This document shows, in pieces, positions 46,950 through 60,244 of a stretch of DNA of 64,000 nt. The stretch is from contig NC_136010.1 of the NCBI RefSeq assembly GCF_048128805.1, positions 21,603,480 to 21,667,479 of the forward strand. The letters are read 5' to 3'. Source of the stretch: Centroberyx gerrardi. Its lineage: Eukaryota > Chordata > Actinopteri > Beryciformes > Berycidae. A program made the translations under genes and the position numbers. The notes below the pieces were generated by a model that saw nothing but the letters and a program-made list of their open reading frames with translations, was not told the DNA's origin and searched no databases. Position 1 is the first letter of the stretch; each line of letters begins with the position of its first letter.

Positions 46950-46999
46950 TGAAACTGCTCTGTCAGATCAATGTGTGACATTGAGTCAGAGCAGTTTCA
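46950..46999. repeat. Two-part hairpin (13-bp outer and 7-bp inner stem)
   Basis: The outer arms TGAAACTGCTCTG (46950-46962) and CAGAGCAGTTTCA (46987-46999) are exact reverse complements. Inside them TCAATGT and ACATTGA pair around GTG. The two stems are separated by a small asymmetric internal loop. Confidence 0.9.
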
Positions 47000-47278
47000 C
47001 TTTTATTATAGGTGTGAATGCTGTAGGGAAGCGTTAGTCAGTTGTTTGGAGGATTGGGACAGTATGAACTGCAGAGTGAAAGGCAGCAATGTGATAGACA
47101 GAAAGAGAGTAGAGCTTTTTAGCTTCTTGTCATATTTGTAGCGAGCTTAAAAAAAAGCATGTCTTCAGGATGTTCTTTTGCAGTGAATAGCGCAAGAGAA
47201 TGAATGGTAAATGATGGATCGGACAAAAAAAACCTTTTACTCTGAACAGCAGCCTGACTGGAGCCTTTTCTTTCAGGC

Positions 47279-47288
47279 CTCACACACA

Positions 47289-47334
<46 letters not shown>
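47279..47334. repeat. (CA)n(CT)n(CA)n microsatellite
   Basis: A compound CA/CT tract of about 56 bases. Confidence 0.95.
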
Positions 47335-47335
<1 letters not shown>

Positions 47336-48575
47336 CTTCAATGCTGCAGTGGTTTGTGATTTCTCTAATTATAGGGTCTGTGTCTCAGGTGCTCAGGGCA
47401 GAGGATGCAGAATTAGCAGCAGCAGGGAGTTGCTGTGTGTGTGTGTGTGCGTGTGTGTGAGAAAATGTTGTCATCAGGAAGTGATGCATGAACATTAGTT
47501 ACAGGAAATGTCGCCAACCACAGCAAAACTGCTTGACACATGCTGTGTGCATAGTGCTGCAGTGTGCATGGCAAAGTTAGTCCCATCATTTGGTGTTACT
47601 GCTAGAAAAGTGGCAAAATTTGCAAGATGCAATGGTGTACTTGCTGTGGAAGTTGTGCATTTATAGTTGAGATGAAGCTTGAATGAAACACAGTGTTGTT
47701 GGGTATAACATTGGCAGTAGAAATGTATAGCACTGTTTTTTTGACAATGAACAACAATATTTTTTTGCCAGTACATCCACATTAGCATGTTGCCTAAGGT
47801 GCCACTATCTCAGTTTGCAACCTTTGTTTCTTGAAAATGACCACACCCATAGCAAATGTTGACAGATGGATTGCTAGTTGTTGAGCACTGTATACTGAAT
47901 ATGGATAATAAAGATAGATTTATTGCAGTATTCTAATAAAATGTGGCCAGCTGCTTTTTTTCTTTTTAGATCTATCTTTTAACAATACCATTACCGTAGT
48001 AGATGATTTTTTTGTTCATCCAATGAAGAGGTGATACAAAACAGCCTCTATTATAACTGGTGAGGTTCATACCATTCCAAACCTGTTCATGCAACCAGTT
48101 TCATCCTATGTGTTTTAGCCATATGTTTAACTTTGATGTTTCCATTACACACTGTACTCTCCTGTTTACTGCCTGCTGAAACTAATGACAGGCACAAGTC
48201 CTGAGGCACAGTATGACGTCAGCTCTGTGGGAGTTGCTCAGTGTGAAGCGGCCATAAAGAGAACAGAGCCACAGAAACCACATTACACTGAGGAAGTTAG
48301 TGGTGACTCAGCCAACCAGGTCACAAGGAAGTCTTAGACGTTTAAAGATCCATGCTGTAAATATGAGGGGGGGAGGGGGGCATGAGGAGGAATTTCCCTT
48401 CGTCCCAATAGGTTGTCAGACTTTTGGACCGCCCCTATATAAATGTAAACTACAAGGGTATTTCCCCCCGGCCCAGTGGTTTCCAGTTTCTAAAACATTG
48501 TCATATCCTCCTCTTTCACAGTTAACTACCAAAACTTGTGGCCAAAGGAACAGGCCCAACTCTTCATCCTCCACT

Positions 48576-48833
48576 ATGGCGAGCCAGGACTCTGCCAGCC
48601 CTTCCCATGCTGTGTTTGACCTCTTTGTCCAAGCCCCGAGCTGTAAGGATGTGCAGCGCCACTTCGCTGAGCTCTGCAGGCAGCTGGAACTCGACCCCAA
48701 GGACTTCAGGAGCTTCTACACCAAGCTGAAGGAGAGACTCAACTACTGGAAGGCCAAAGCCCTGTGGGTGAAGCTGGACAAGAGGGCATCCCACCCAGAT
48801 TACCAGCAAGGAAAAGTCTGTGCCAAAAACAAG
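48576..48833 (+). CDS. mical1: mical1 coding exon 1
   Basis: The exon begins at 48522 after TTTCACAG. The ATG at 48576 starts [17 protein letters not shown], matching the MICAL1 N-terminus. Encodes residues 1-86, donor GTATTG, phase 0. Confidence 0.94.
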
Positions 48834-51800
48834 GTATTGGCAACCAATGATCCAAAAAAATAGAATACTTTTGCAATGACATTTCACAACTAGTACTTAA
48901 AATGTGTTGTTTTCTTTGTTATATGGAGATAAATGGCTTTTGACTTTTGATTCCTGTCATTTTGGTGTTCCACGATGGTCTAAATGCGGTTTCAGAGGCT
49001 TTTCCCACCCTGACAAGATTAAAATTCCAAACCCATATCGGTCAAACCCTAATTACCATACTATATAGTAATTAATTTTCAACATGTTACATGCTGGCTG
49101 TTAACTAAATTCCTCTCCCTCTCCCTCAGTGTCTTGTGTTGGGTGCTGGGCCATGTGGGCTGAGGACGGCCATTGAACTGTCCCTGCTGGGGGCTCAGGT
49201 GGTGGTGGTGGAGAAGAGAGAGAGCTTCTCTAGGAACAACGTCCTCCACCTGTGGCCCTACACCATCTATGACCTCCGCGGGCTCGGCGCCAAGAAGTTC
49301 TACGGCAAATTCTGCACCGGAGCTCTGGATCACATCAGTGCGTGATTAGTGACATTAGTGCATTACGGAGCCAGTTTTGAAGCGCTCCCATTAACGTTCT
49401 GTTTGCGTGACATATCTTGCATCTTGTTTGTGTCACTTATCCAATGAAATATACATGTGTGTTTCCAGGCATCCGTCAGCTGCAGTTGATCCTATTGAAA
49501 GTGTCACTTCTCCTTGGGGTGGAGGTGCACACCGGAGTGTCGTTCCAGGCCTTGATCGAACCCTCGGGAGACAAAGGTGCTTCCCTTTTCCAACCAGCCG
49601 TCACTATTCCCACTAGTTTTGCTCAGTATTTCAATTTAAAACATCAATTGGTTTATCTTTAGTGTGAACCGACAGTGTTTACGAGCCAGCAATATGCAAA
49701 GCAGTAAAGTTATTATGAGGTTGGATAAGGCCCAGGCTTTATAAAAGTTTGATCTGTTTCTTGTCAGGTTGGATGGCCAAGCTGCACCCCGAGTCTCATC
49801 CTGCTGCTGCCTTCCAGTTTGATGTCTTTATCTCTGCTGGAGGAGGCAGGTTTGTCCCTGAAGGTGAGATACACACACACACACACAAATAATTTCTGTC
49901 CACATCAACGCAATACATGGGGATACATAAAGATGCAATTGCAAATTTTGCAAGATCTGAACGCAAACTTCCCTCCATATCCATATTCAAAGATGTGTCA
50001 CCTTTCATCACCATGAGTTCCTCTTTTCTTCTTTCCCACACTCTCAGGCTTCAAGCATAAGGAACTGAGGGGCAAGCTGGCCATCGGCATCACAGCCAAC
50101 TTCGTCAACAGACGCACGGCTGCGGAGGCCCAGGTAGCAGAGATCAGCGGCGTGGCCCGCATCTACAACCAGAAGTTCTTCCAGGACCTGCTCACTGAGA
50201 CCGGTAGGATTCCACATGATACCTACAGTCCAGAGCAACTGGATCAGATGGGAGATAAGGTCTTGATTTGCAGTGAAACGGCTGCATAGTCTATTTCAGT
50301 ATAGTCTGTTAAAAATTGAAGGGGGAGAAGAGGAAATCGGTTGCATCAGACCAACTCGCGCTCGCACTAAGTGAGAACATAAATTATGAAGTAAAGTCAC
50401 TGAACCATAACATTTTTAATAAGAGCATGGATGTTCTTGTTTTGCTTTTATTGTACCACTGTTGAACCTCGTTGAACGCAACCTTCAGGGCATGAAATGA
50501 ACGTTCACACTTTCAGGCCCGGTACAATGACAAGTGTGAAAAGAGCTGCAAAGCTGTTAATCTTTGTTCCAATCCTCCATCAATTTCCTGTGACAACATT
50601 AACGGTGGTGAAATCCAATCTTCCTCTCTGTTCTACTTTGCAACTACTTCCTCTTACTTTCAAACAAGATATGTATTCATATCGCATTGCATCAATTTGA
50701 ACCCTCTTTTTTCTTCCCTATGTAAGTCCCCATCTAGTCTCTCCTCTGTTCCATTATGTCCCCCACCTTCCAGGAAAACCAATAGAAAAGCACAAGCAGA
50801 CAAGCTAACAAGGAGAAAAAAACACATTCAAAGAAGATGCATCAAGTACAAAAACATTATTTTCTTTTTACTTACTGACTCCCTCCCTGAGTGTCCCACA
50901 CTCCCACGCTGATCTCTCTTCCTATATGCCCACCATGCTCTCTCTCCATTTTCCATTCCAGGTATTGATTTGGAGAATATTGTCTACTATAAAGACGACA
51001 CCCACTACTTTGTCATGACTGCCAAGAAGAAGAGCCTGCTGAAGAAGGGGGTCATTAAACAGGTGAGGATAACACATCCATTATGAAGAAAAAGTGTGAT
51101 TTTCATTGGCAGCAGCTACATCCCTGGCCAGCAAATAAAGAACAGACTGGATGGATGAGAGAAGCGCTCCAGTGTTCAGAGAGAAATTGTCACATCATGT
51201 AGAGCCTCTCAATCATTCCTCTCCTCTGCACCTTGGCCCCTAAGCTAATGGGGTATACTAAGTACAAGTCGTGTCACCAAGCATCAGAAAAGGTGCCATG
51301 AGTCATCAGATAAGTGTCACGACAAGCCCTCCACTCCCTCTGTCTTTACAGGACTGTAGCGATGCAGAGGAGCTGCTTGCTCCGGCTAACGTGGACCACG
51401 ACGCTTTGCGTCACTATGCCTACGACGCCGCCCACTTCTCCACAGGCTGCCAGCTGCCCGACCTTGAGTTTGCTCAGAACCACGCGGGCCAGCCGGACGT
51501 GGCCATGTTCGACTTCACCTGCATGCACCGCGCCGAGAACGCCTCGCTGGTGAAGGAGAGGAAGGGCAAGAAACTATTGCTGGGCCTCGTCGGAGACTGT
51601 CTGGTGGAGGTAGGGGGCAACACTTTGAGTATACCTTTCAGTGATCTGGTGCACTTTCCCCCTCGTTCACGCATTCTCTGCACAAAGAGGATCCCTCTTT
51701 GTTTGGAAATCTGATAAGCTCCTGTTTAAAGTTTGCAAGAAAAGTTTGGCAGCTATCTTTTTCCACCTCAGATGTTTTATTCAGTGAAATACGTCTCAGA

Positions 51801-54800
51801 ATGGTATCCAATCAGTGTAAACTTACCATAACTTGTGATGTTGTTTTAATTTGCTTCTATTTGTGTTCTTATGCTGTTTTGTCTGCAGCCTTTCTGGCCT
51901 CTGGGGACAGGTATAGCCCGTGGGTTCCTAGCTGCTTTTGACACAGCGTGGATGGTGAGGAACTGGGGCAAGGGGGTCCCACATCTCAAGGTCCTGGCCG
52001 AACGGTGAGTCGGCTTCATACAACAATACAATAGAGACAATCCATTTTATATTATGACGAGAAATCGAGCGTTATTATGGAAACCACACTACAGTTGATT
52101 GTACAGCTCCTTCCTGTTTCTTCACCATCTGCCATATTCTTCACCACTGAAACTGCTTGATGATTCAAACAAACAGTGCACTTTACAAAAAAGTGAAAGT
52201 GTTTCCTTCAAATTCCCAGAAATAGGGAAGTGAGTACAGTGAGCACCATAGGTATCTGGACAGTAATAATGTTGCTTGTTTTTGACTCCATACTCTTAAT
52301 ACTTTGGGTGTACAATGACACAATTACTATGAGGCAGGGTTCCCACAGATTTGAGAAAAATAAAATAAGGTCATAAAAGTTTTTGAAAATGAATGTCCTT
52401 GAAAGATTTTTTTGTAATTATTCTTTTTTTTTAATAATTAAAATATAGCAAATTTGTGCTAATATGCCTCTGGACTGTTCTAGAAGTAACACTTCACATC
52501 CTGAGGAAAACCCTATGATAGTGCAGTTTGATGATTTCATCATGATGTCTTGACTTGACAAGATAATGAGTAAAAAATTAGACCTCTAGTGTCGATGTCA
52601 TTTCTTACCCCAAAACATGCCAATTTTGAGCTCGTGAATTTCACCAAACAAGACCTTAAACGTTATTGAAAACTCCTTGAATTTAATGTCTAGTGTGGGA
52701 ACTCTGTTGAGGTTAAAGTGCAGACTGTCATCTTATTTAGGGTATTGTTGGCCATAACAGAAAAAAGGTTAATGGACTGTGGTCCTTTTTAAAGGGTACC
52801 AAAACTATGTGACAGGTTGACAATCTATTAGTTAGTCATTTTAGTATGGAGTCAAAAATTTGTATTGTGTAATGACCTCTAAAAGTAAGTGTACAACCCA
52901 TTAACATTATCAGACTATTACTATATGCACTGTATCTCCATGTTTATTGATCTAGGGCTGTGCTTGGCTCTAAATTACTCTGAGGCAAAATGGAGTCTGT
53001 GGTTGGCTAAAAGAGTATAAGTAAACAACAGTCTAATCAGCCTTAAATTATAATGCTCCTGCTACAGTGCTAAGGACAGACATGAATAACGTCTATGGTT
53101 GCTTCTCCCTACCAATTTGCCCACTAATCTCAATTGCCTCAATAAAATGTTTCCCTTCTTAATGAATTCACAGAGAAAGTGTCTACCAGCTCTTGTCCCA
53201 GACCACCCCAGAAAACACCAGCAAAAACTACACTGTTTACAGTATTGACCCCTCGACACGGTACCAGAATGTCAACCTCTCCTCCATAAAGACCAACCAG
53301 GTCAGGACTGTTTTTATCCTTTATTTACTCAACTGAGATTTGAATCAGAGTCACTATAATTGCCAGAAACGTCATTGAAAGATGCAGATCACAATCTACT
53401 AGACATAGTCTCATAAAAGCGAGGCAATGTTAACAAAATTGTTATTGTATTCTGTTTATATATTAACTAAGAAAATATATATTTCTCTCAGTACAGCGTA
53501 AAACCCAGTTCCATCATTGTTCCACAGCTGTTTCCTTCAATATTTTGTGTAGTATATATTTGTTGTCAGGAAACTGCTAATTGTAATGAGTTGTGGGCCA
53601 GGACAGTGGGTTTGATTTCCACACAGGGAGACAGTCTATTGATTATTGGGCTTTGGAGGGTTTACACAAAAAAACCTGTATTGATTGCACTGCATTAAAC
53701 CAGACCTTTTTGTATTTGATTTACAACGCCTGCTGTATTCTTATGTGGTTAACTGTGTGAGTTAAGTTCTGGTTAAGGATAACTTTTCTCTATAGTCTCT
53801 GGATGTATTGATCTATGTGTCTCTTCATTTAGGTGCAGCACCTCTATGATGTTGATGATTATAAATCCAATCCCAGCAAGACACAGAAGAACAGGTGGCC
53901 TCACATGCGCCAAGGTCTGTTCATACTAAACAGATGAAAGTTATCTGGTTATTATTACTGTGAAACCGCAAAAAAGGTCGCAGGGCATCGTCTAAGGAAT
54001 GGTCCATGTTTTCCTTCACAGATTCAGGTGGCGGTTATGATGAGTTGTTGAAGTGGTGTCAGAAGAACACCGCGGGTTACGAGAAAGTGAATGTAAAAGA
54101 TCTGACCCAGTCCTGGAGGTCCGGGCTGGCTCTCTGCGCTCTGATCCACCACTTCAGACCTCAGCTCATGTGAGTCGGTCCCTTGGCCTCTGCTTAGCTT
54201 GACTTTCATCTACTGAGAACAACACCACTAATGAGGTGCTGTAGGCTGATATATGATGAGGCAGCAAAAGCAAGTTTAATAGTGTTCTTTTGACCCAATT
54301 CTTGAAAGCAATTTAGTTCAGATGTTTACATTTTACTCATTGTACTTAAAGAAAATCTATGGGCGACCAAGCAGTCAAAGTGCAAAAACTGCTGAACAAT
54401 TGCATTACTGCACATCACTTCATACACTAGTAATACTGTAACTGATAACGCTTGCTGTGAAAAGCCCTCCCATTCTGTGTTGTGATTCCCTGCTTTCTTT
54501 ATGCCACCACAGTGACATGTCCTCCCTGGATGAGTCCAATGCTGTTCACAACAACCAACTGGCCTTCAGCATCCTGGAGAGGGAGCTTGGCATCTCACCC
54601 ATCATGTCTGCCAGTGACATGGCCAACAGTGGTCAGATAGACAAGTTGTCCATGGTCCTCTACCTCACCCAGGTCCAAAACGCCTTTGCCGTGCCAACCA
54701 AAGGTAAACTTATGGGTAGTGTGTTATTGTGCATCAACCAAGATGACAGATTGTAACTGGATTTTCAGCCAAATCTTTTACCTGGTGTATCCCAGGCTAA

Positions 54801-57800
54801 AAGTGAAATGCCAAATGTCACTTTGCCATGGTTAGGGTTTTCATTTTTAAATGTAATAATAATGATGTTGTTTTTAATGATATTCATGATCTGATATATT
54901 TATGAGGATAGTCTTTTAGAGACGGCGATATAATCTTACATAACTCGGTTGCTTAGACACTGCACGGCATTAGCATCACCTATTTCTAAAAGGGTCAGGT
55001 GCGTTTGTCCTCCCACTGAAATGTGTTCGGTGTTGAGAAGCGATCACATTGGCGCTGTCCCTTTAAGAGCCTGTTACCCAGAATTCCCTTGGTTTGAGTG
55101 GCTAGTGCTGTGCTCAAAGCCAGCCCCTATTGGTGCTGCTGCTCTCCTGCACTAAGCCAAGCAGCAGACAGAGCAAACAGTCACGGTGAGGACCAGGCTT
55201 ATCAGGGTCTGGTGGGACTAGCCTCTCCTAAAGGGATCTACTATTTCTGCACTGAAGGAGGATTTGCTCCTGGCTGTTTTTTCCGGAGGTATTTCTGTAG
55301 GCTTGCAGATCTTCTGTGGCATGGTGAGTTTTTGCAGTGTAGATGTGAGTCCAGCATTTGGAGGTACTACATACGCTGAAGTGGGTGTGACATGCGCTCT
55401 CCTCGCCTGTGATGCTGTGCTGCTCTGCTGTGCTCAGGATCCGCTGACTGATGCGCAGGCAGGAGGGAGCTGTCAATCTCCTGTAACCTTATCTGAATGG
55501 TGAAAGAGTGGGAGTGGTGGTAAGATCTGGAGCTCAAGAGTTTGCATGGGGATTGACAAGTTAGATTCAATTGCAGCTGCTGTGAAGCTACTGTAAATAC
55601 AAAATGTTAAGGTTTCTGGTGGCAGGGTACACAACCAAAAATGATACACAGGGTACAAAATCAGAATATTTAACACCTAGGCATCCTGTTTTGTGTGTAT
55701 GCAGCACTGCAGGGAGACTCCTGTGCCATTGTGTTAGTTGACATGTGTAGTGGTAATAGAAGGAAACTGAATTGTGTGTGTGTGTGTGTGTGTGTCTGTG
55801 TGTCTGTGTGTGTTTGTCTGCCTGCCTGTCTTTTTTTTCTGTGGGCGACAGAGCCTGTAGGCCTCCTGGCATCGCCTAAGTCCCTGTCTTTCTCCCGGAC
55901 ACAGTCAGCTGTCTTCTTCCTCAACAAGTTGAAGCATAACTCTCTGCAGAGACGCAAGGTGAGCCCACCGTGACTGGAGTCCACTGTTTACACAGCACAG
56001 GGAAATGCATGATAAGGATATTTTCAAACACATTGGCTTGTTGGCTGGAGTTGGGATTAGCCTCTCTTTCCCCAAGTTCATGTTTAGGCTTTCAGTCTGT
56101 GTATCACATGACACTGGAGAACATAAAATCTCTCTTTGTCTTTATAAATATTCTTTACGTAATCAACACAAGCAGGTCACATGGCAGTTTGTTTGTATTT
56201 ACAGGAGAAGTTGGCAACCGAGAGACGAGCAAAAGAAGGAGAGATGAGGATGGGAGATGAGGACACTGTGAGTTCTGTTCTGACTAATCCACTTAATTCT
56301 ACTTTGGAAGTTTTAAGTACTAACTCTTCATTAGTAAATTACTTCAGGAAATTTCCTGAAACCCGAAATACAAATCTGAACTATTATGGGAAATAAACAT
56401 ATTCTATTACCAAATGCCAGACAAAATTGCCAATTACTGCTAAACATATCCTGCCTTTCTCTCCTTTCCCCTCAGCCGGTAGCGCCCCCTGTGGCTCCTG
56501 AGCTGAGCCCCACATCTGCTCCCAAGGCCGACCCTGATCCTGATGTGAGCTTATTGATGGGGAACAGTGAGGAGTGTTACTTCTGTGGACAGAGGGTCTA
56601 TGTGCTGGAGCGCATCAGCACTGAGGGCAAGTTCTTCCATCGGAGCTGCTTCACCTGCCATCAGTGTGGCATCACCCTCAGACTGGGAGGATACACCTTC
56701 GACCAGACTACAGGTGAGGACCATCTGTGCCACTCTCTAGTAGGGAGATTGTCATATGTCTATAGTAACTTATGGGAGATGAACACCCATTCAAAATATA
56801 AATGTCACAATTCTCTGTCCGTGTTTGTGTAACTTCTGTTAGCTTTTTATCTTTTGTTGTTTAGCAGTTTGATGTTTGCTACTATAGAAAGCCTAGGCAG
56901 AAGTATTCTATGCTGCATTGTTGAGGAGCATAGAGTACTTCTACCTGTATGTCTGTCTTCAACAGCTGTTGTACCTGTGGTGTAATGTATTCTCAGAAAG
57001 CCAGGGCACGGTTTCCCTGGGATAAATAGAGCAGCACTTGATTTATTTATTAGTGTCATTAATAATTTGCGGTGAGACCCCTTTTTAAGGGTTTTGTAGT
57101 TTAGACAGAAAAAAATAAATCACTGAAGGAAAAAGACAATTCACTTGTCTCCGACTTTCAACTCGTTTATTGTTTTCTGTGTGATGTTCCCCCAGGGAGG
57201 TTCTACTGTGAGCTGCACTCTGAGGATCTGGAGCTGGAGAACGGGACTGAAATATCCTGCTGTAAGGTGGGTCACTGAGCAGATGTAAACCGTTCTGGTA
57301 CCTGCTGCTGATGACTCAAGGCTCCGTGTCGGTTGACAGTCGAATACTTGTGTTCATAATGCAGTGTTACACAATCTTCTGTTTCATGATATATCATCCT
57401 TCTGGTGCCTGGTCCAATGTCGTCAGCCTGCGAGGTTGACTCGCCCACGGCAATTAAGCACAACTACTGAGAATGTTAGATTCACTGTGTATGTGTTCTG
57501 TAGACCAATTCATTTCAAACAGGGATATGTGCTCTAATTCTATGTCTTTTTACATAAGAATTGTCGAAAAGAGGTTTCTTACATGACATTTATTCTGTTT
57601 AGGATAGCGAAAGAAATCACAAAGGGACAGATGACGAGAACGGGCTTTCCAGTGATGATCATACACCGTCTCCCTCAGATGAGGAGTATGAGCACTCTCT
57701 GGACTGTGGTCCCTCTAGACACACACAGCCACATCAGCCTGAGGGCAAAGAAGACCACCATAGACTTGAATCCAAAGAAGAGTCCCACGAGTCACAGCCA

Positions 57801-60205
57801 TCGAAACCACTCACAGATCCTCCATCTAAAAGTGAGGTAGCAGCACCCGCTGAAGAAGAGACTGGGGAAGTTCCTCCCTTAGTCCCCCAGCCTGTCCCAA
57901 AGCCCCGCTTCTCCCGGCAGACCACACCCAGCCCTCAGCCCTCTCCTCCGACCGCCAAACCTCGCACCATCCACCTTTCTAACCTCTCACCTCCTGAGAA
58001 GCGTACATCTCCAGCCCCTACGCCGGCGGGTGGGACCCCCAGGGCAGCACCAGACTCCCGTCCTAAGCAGTCGCTGCGGAAGCTTCAGCTGACCGCTGAG
58101 GAGAAAAGCCAGCTGGTCAATCTTCAGAGCTTCAGCCTAGACTCGGACTCGGAGACCCCCGGCGGATCCTCCTCCTGCTCCTCTTCCTCAGCCACAGCGG
58201 GGGGTCCGAGCCCCCCTAAACCAGCAGGCCTGGACGGGCAGGAAGAGGAAGGCTACTGGAGCGGGAGTACCGCAGGACACGTCCGGGAGAAGAGGAACCG
58301 GCGCTGCTTCAGGAGGAAAGAGGAGCCGGGCGGGCAGACCAAGGTCCGATCCAAGTTTTCACCCTGGAACCTCTCTTCCCCGAGGCTCAGCAGAGACCAC
58401 CGGCTCAGCGTCCTCAATAACCATCCAGGGAGAGTTGGTAAGGCCCCACCTCCTCTTTTATCTTGACCACAAGTTACATGGAAACTTTGTTATGGTGTTG
58501 GGTATATTTTAACACTTTTTTACAACATCTTGTTTTGCCCGTTTTACCACAGAAACAACATTCAGGCACGGTCACAGCAATTCAGAGGATGGTGTTGATG
58601 GAGACGACGATGATGACGACGACGATGAGATGTTTGGAAGAGACGACGTTGATTTATTTGATGAGAAAGTAAGGAGCGGAGTGGAGCCGATGTGTTTTGT
58701 TTTTTTACATAATAGTGTACTACTATTATTAGTACACAATAAAGACGCTTTGCTTCTAGTTTCAGTCGGTGCCCTCTAACCCTGTTGAGGCTGAGAAGTT
58801 GGAGCTGATGAAGATGAGGACGCTGGAGCGGAGAGCCAAGATGAGCGAATTACAGCGCTTCCGTAAAGCTCAGGTCAGCCTCCTTTTCTCAGTGCTGCAA
58901 AGCTCATCCAGGCCTTGTCTCTCAGTCGCTTCTCTAATTTCACCCAAAGCTGACTATGAATATAGGTGCTGTTCTAAGATCAGTCACCAAAGTTACCTGT
59001 TAGCCCTGTCTTCTGCTCTCAGATTAGATGCTGGATTTAATGCTGGATTTTTTTTTTGTCAAATGTTTTGCTCCAGTAACTTACTTCCTCATGCTTGTTT
59101 CTGTTTCACAGTCCATCCAGAGGAGACTGGAGGAGATTGAGGTGACGTTCAAGGAGCTGGAGGACAACGGTGTGGTGCTGGAGCGAGCTCTCAGAGGGGA
59201 AGCTGGTAAGATCCCAGTGGTCATGATGATTTAAGTTCTTAATACTTGAAGTTACATCATCTGAACAAACAATTTAATGGGCGTAATGACTTTGCAAAAA
59301 TGCTAAATGCATGTTTGTATAATATTAAAAATGAAAAATCTAGCATTTTGTAAGTCAGTTTAATACAGGGGGAACAGACCACCCTCCAGAAATCCCAGAG
59401 ACACTTTACTGTTTTAGCTTGAGGGCTCCCAATTTCTCCTAAGATACACACACACACACACAAATGTTGTATCACACTCAGCACACACATCTCACTTCCC
59501 ACCACTGTATCTGGAGAGTTGCCATCCCCTGAACACCACCCCTGTCTCTCTCTCTCTCTTTTACTTCACACACAAACACACAAAATACACACACAGACAC
59601 CCAAACACTCTGTGCTTGTCCTCCCCCAGGCAGTGGAGGTTCTCCTGACATGATAGAGCACTGGATCCAGCTGGTCCACCAGAAGAACGCTTTGGTTTCT
59701 GAGGAGTCAGACCTCATGGTGGCGTAAGTGTACACCTTTTGTGGACTCACACACACACACACAAACAGAGAGACACACAGTGCATGGCTGTGTAGGCAGA
59801 TTGGGAATACAACACAGTTTTTGTGCAGAGTGGAAATGACATAGCAGCCAGCAGGCCCAGAACAGCAGACCTCCCACTCATAACACTGTGGTTACTGTTT
59901 CCTTTCACCATGGTAGCAACTGATCCTCTTTATACTCAGACTCTTACATTTGTCATATTGCCTTGTGATGACCTGCAGCTACAACAGGATGGATTTTTTT
60001 TTTGGATTGCTCTTTCACAGACTGACTTAATATCTTATCAATGAGGTGCTTAAGAAGTTTCCTGGAGGTTGGTTTATGCTGCCGTGATTCAGCTGTTTTT
60101 CTGAAACCTCTCAGGTCTCGACAGCTGGAGCTTGAAGACAAGCAGAGCATGCTGGAGTTGGAGCTCAGGAAACACATGGAACTGAGTGGTGTGTACACTG
60201 ATTCC

Positions 60206-60244
<39 letters not shown>

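Larger units (their letters stand above)
46133..48521 (+). other. mical1: Probable mical1 5'UTR intron
   Basis: About 2.4 kb without a supported exon. It holds a 50-nt hairpin at 46950-46999, a (CT)n/(CA)n tract at 47279-47334 and a (GT)n run near 47434-47459. The open frame that runs from 48300 into the coding exon is intronic read-through, because a good acceptor ends at 48521. Confidence 0.5.

Noticed and set aside
48300..48575. 92-residue in-frame extension before the mical1 start
   Set aside because: A strong splice acceptor ends at 48521 and the MICAL1-type N-terminus begins at the ATG at 48576.
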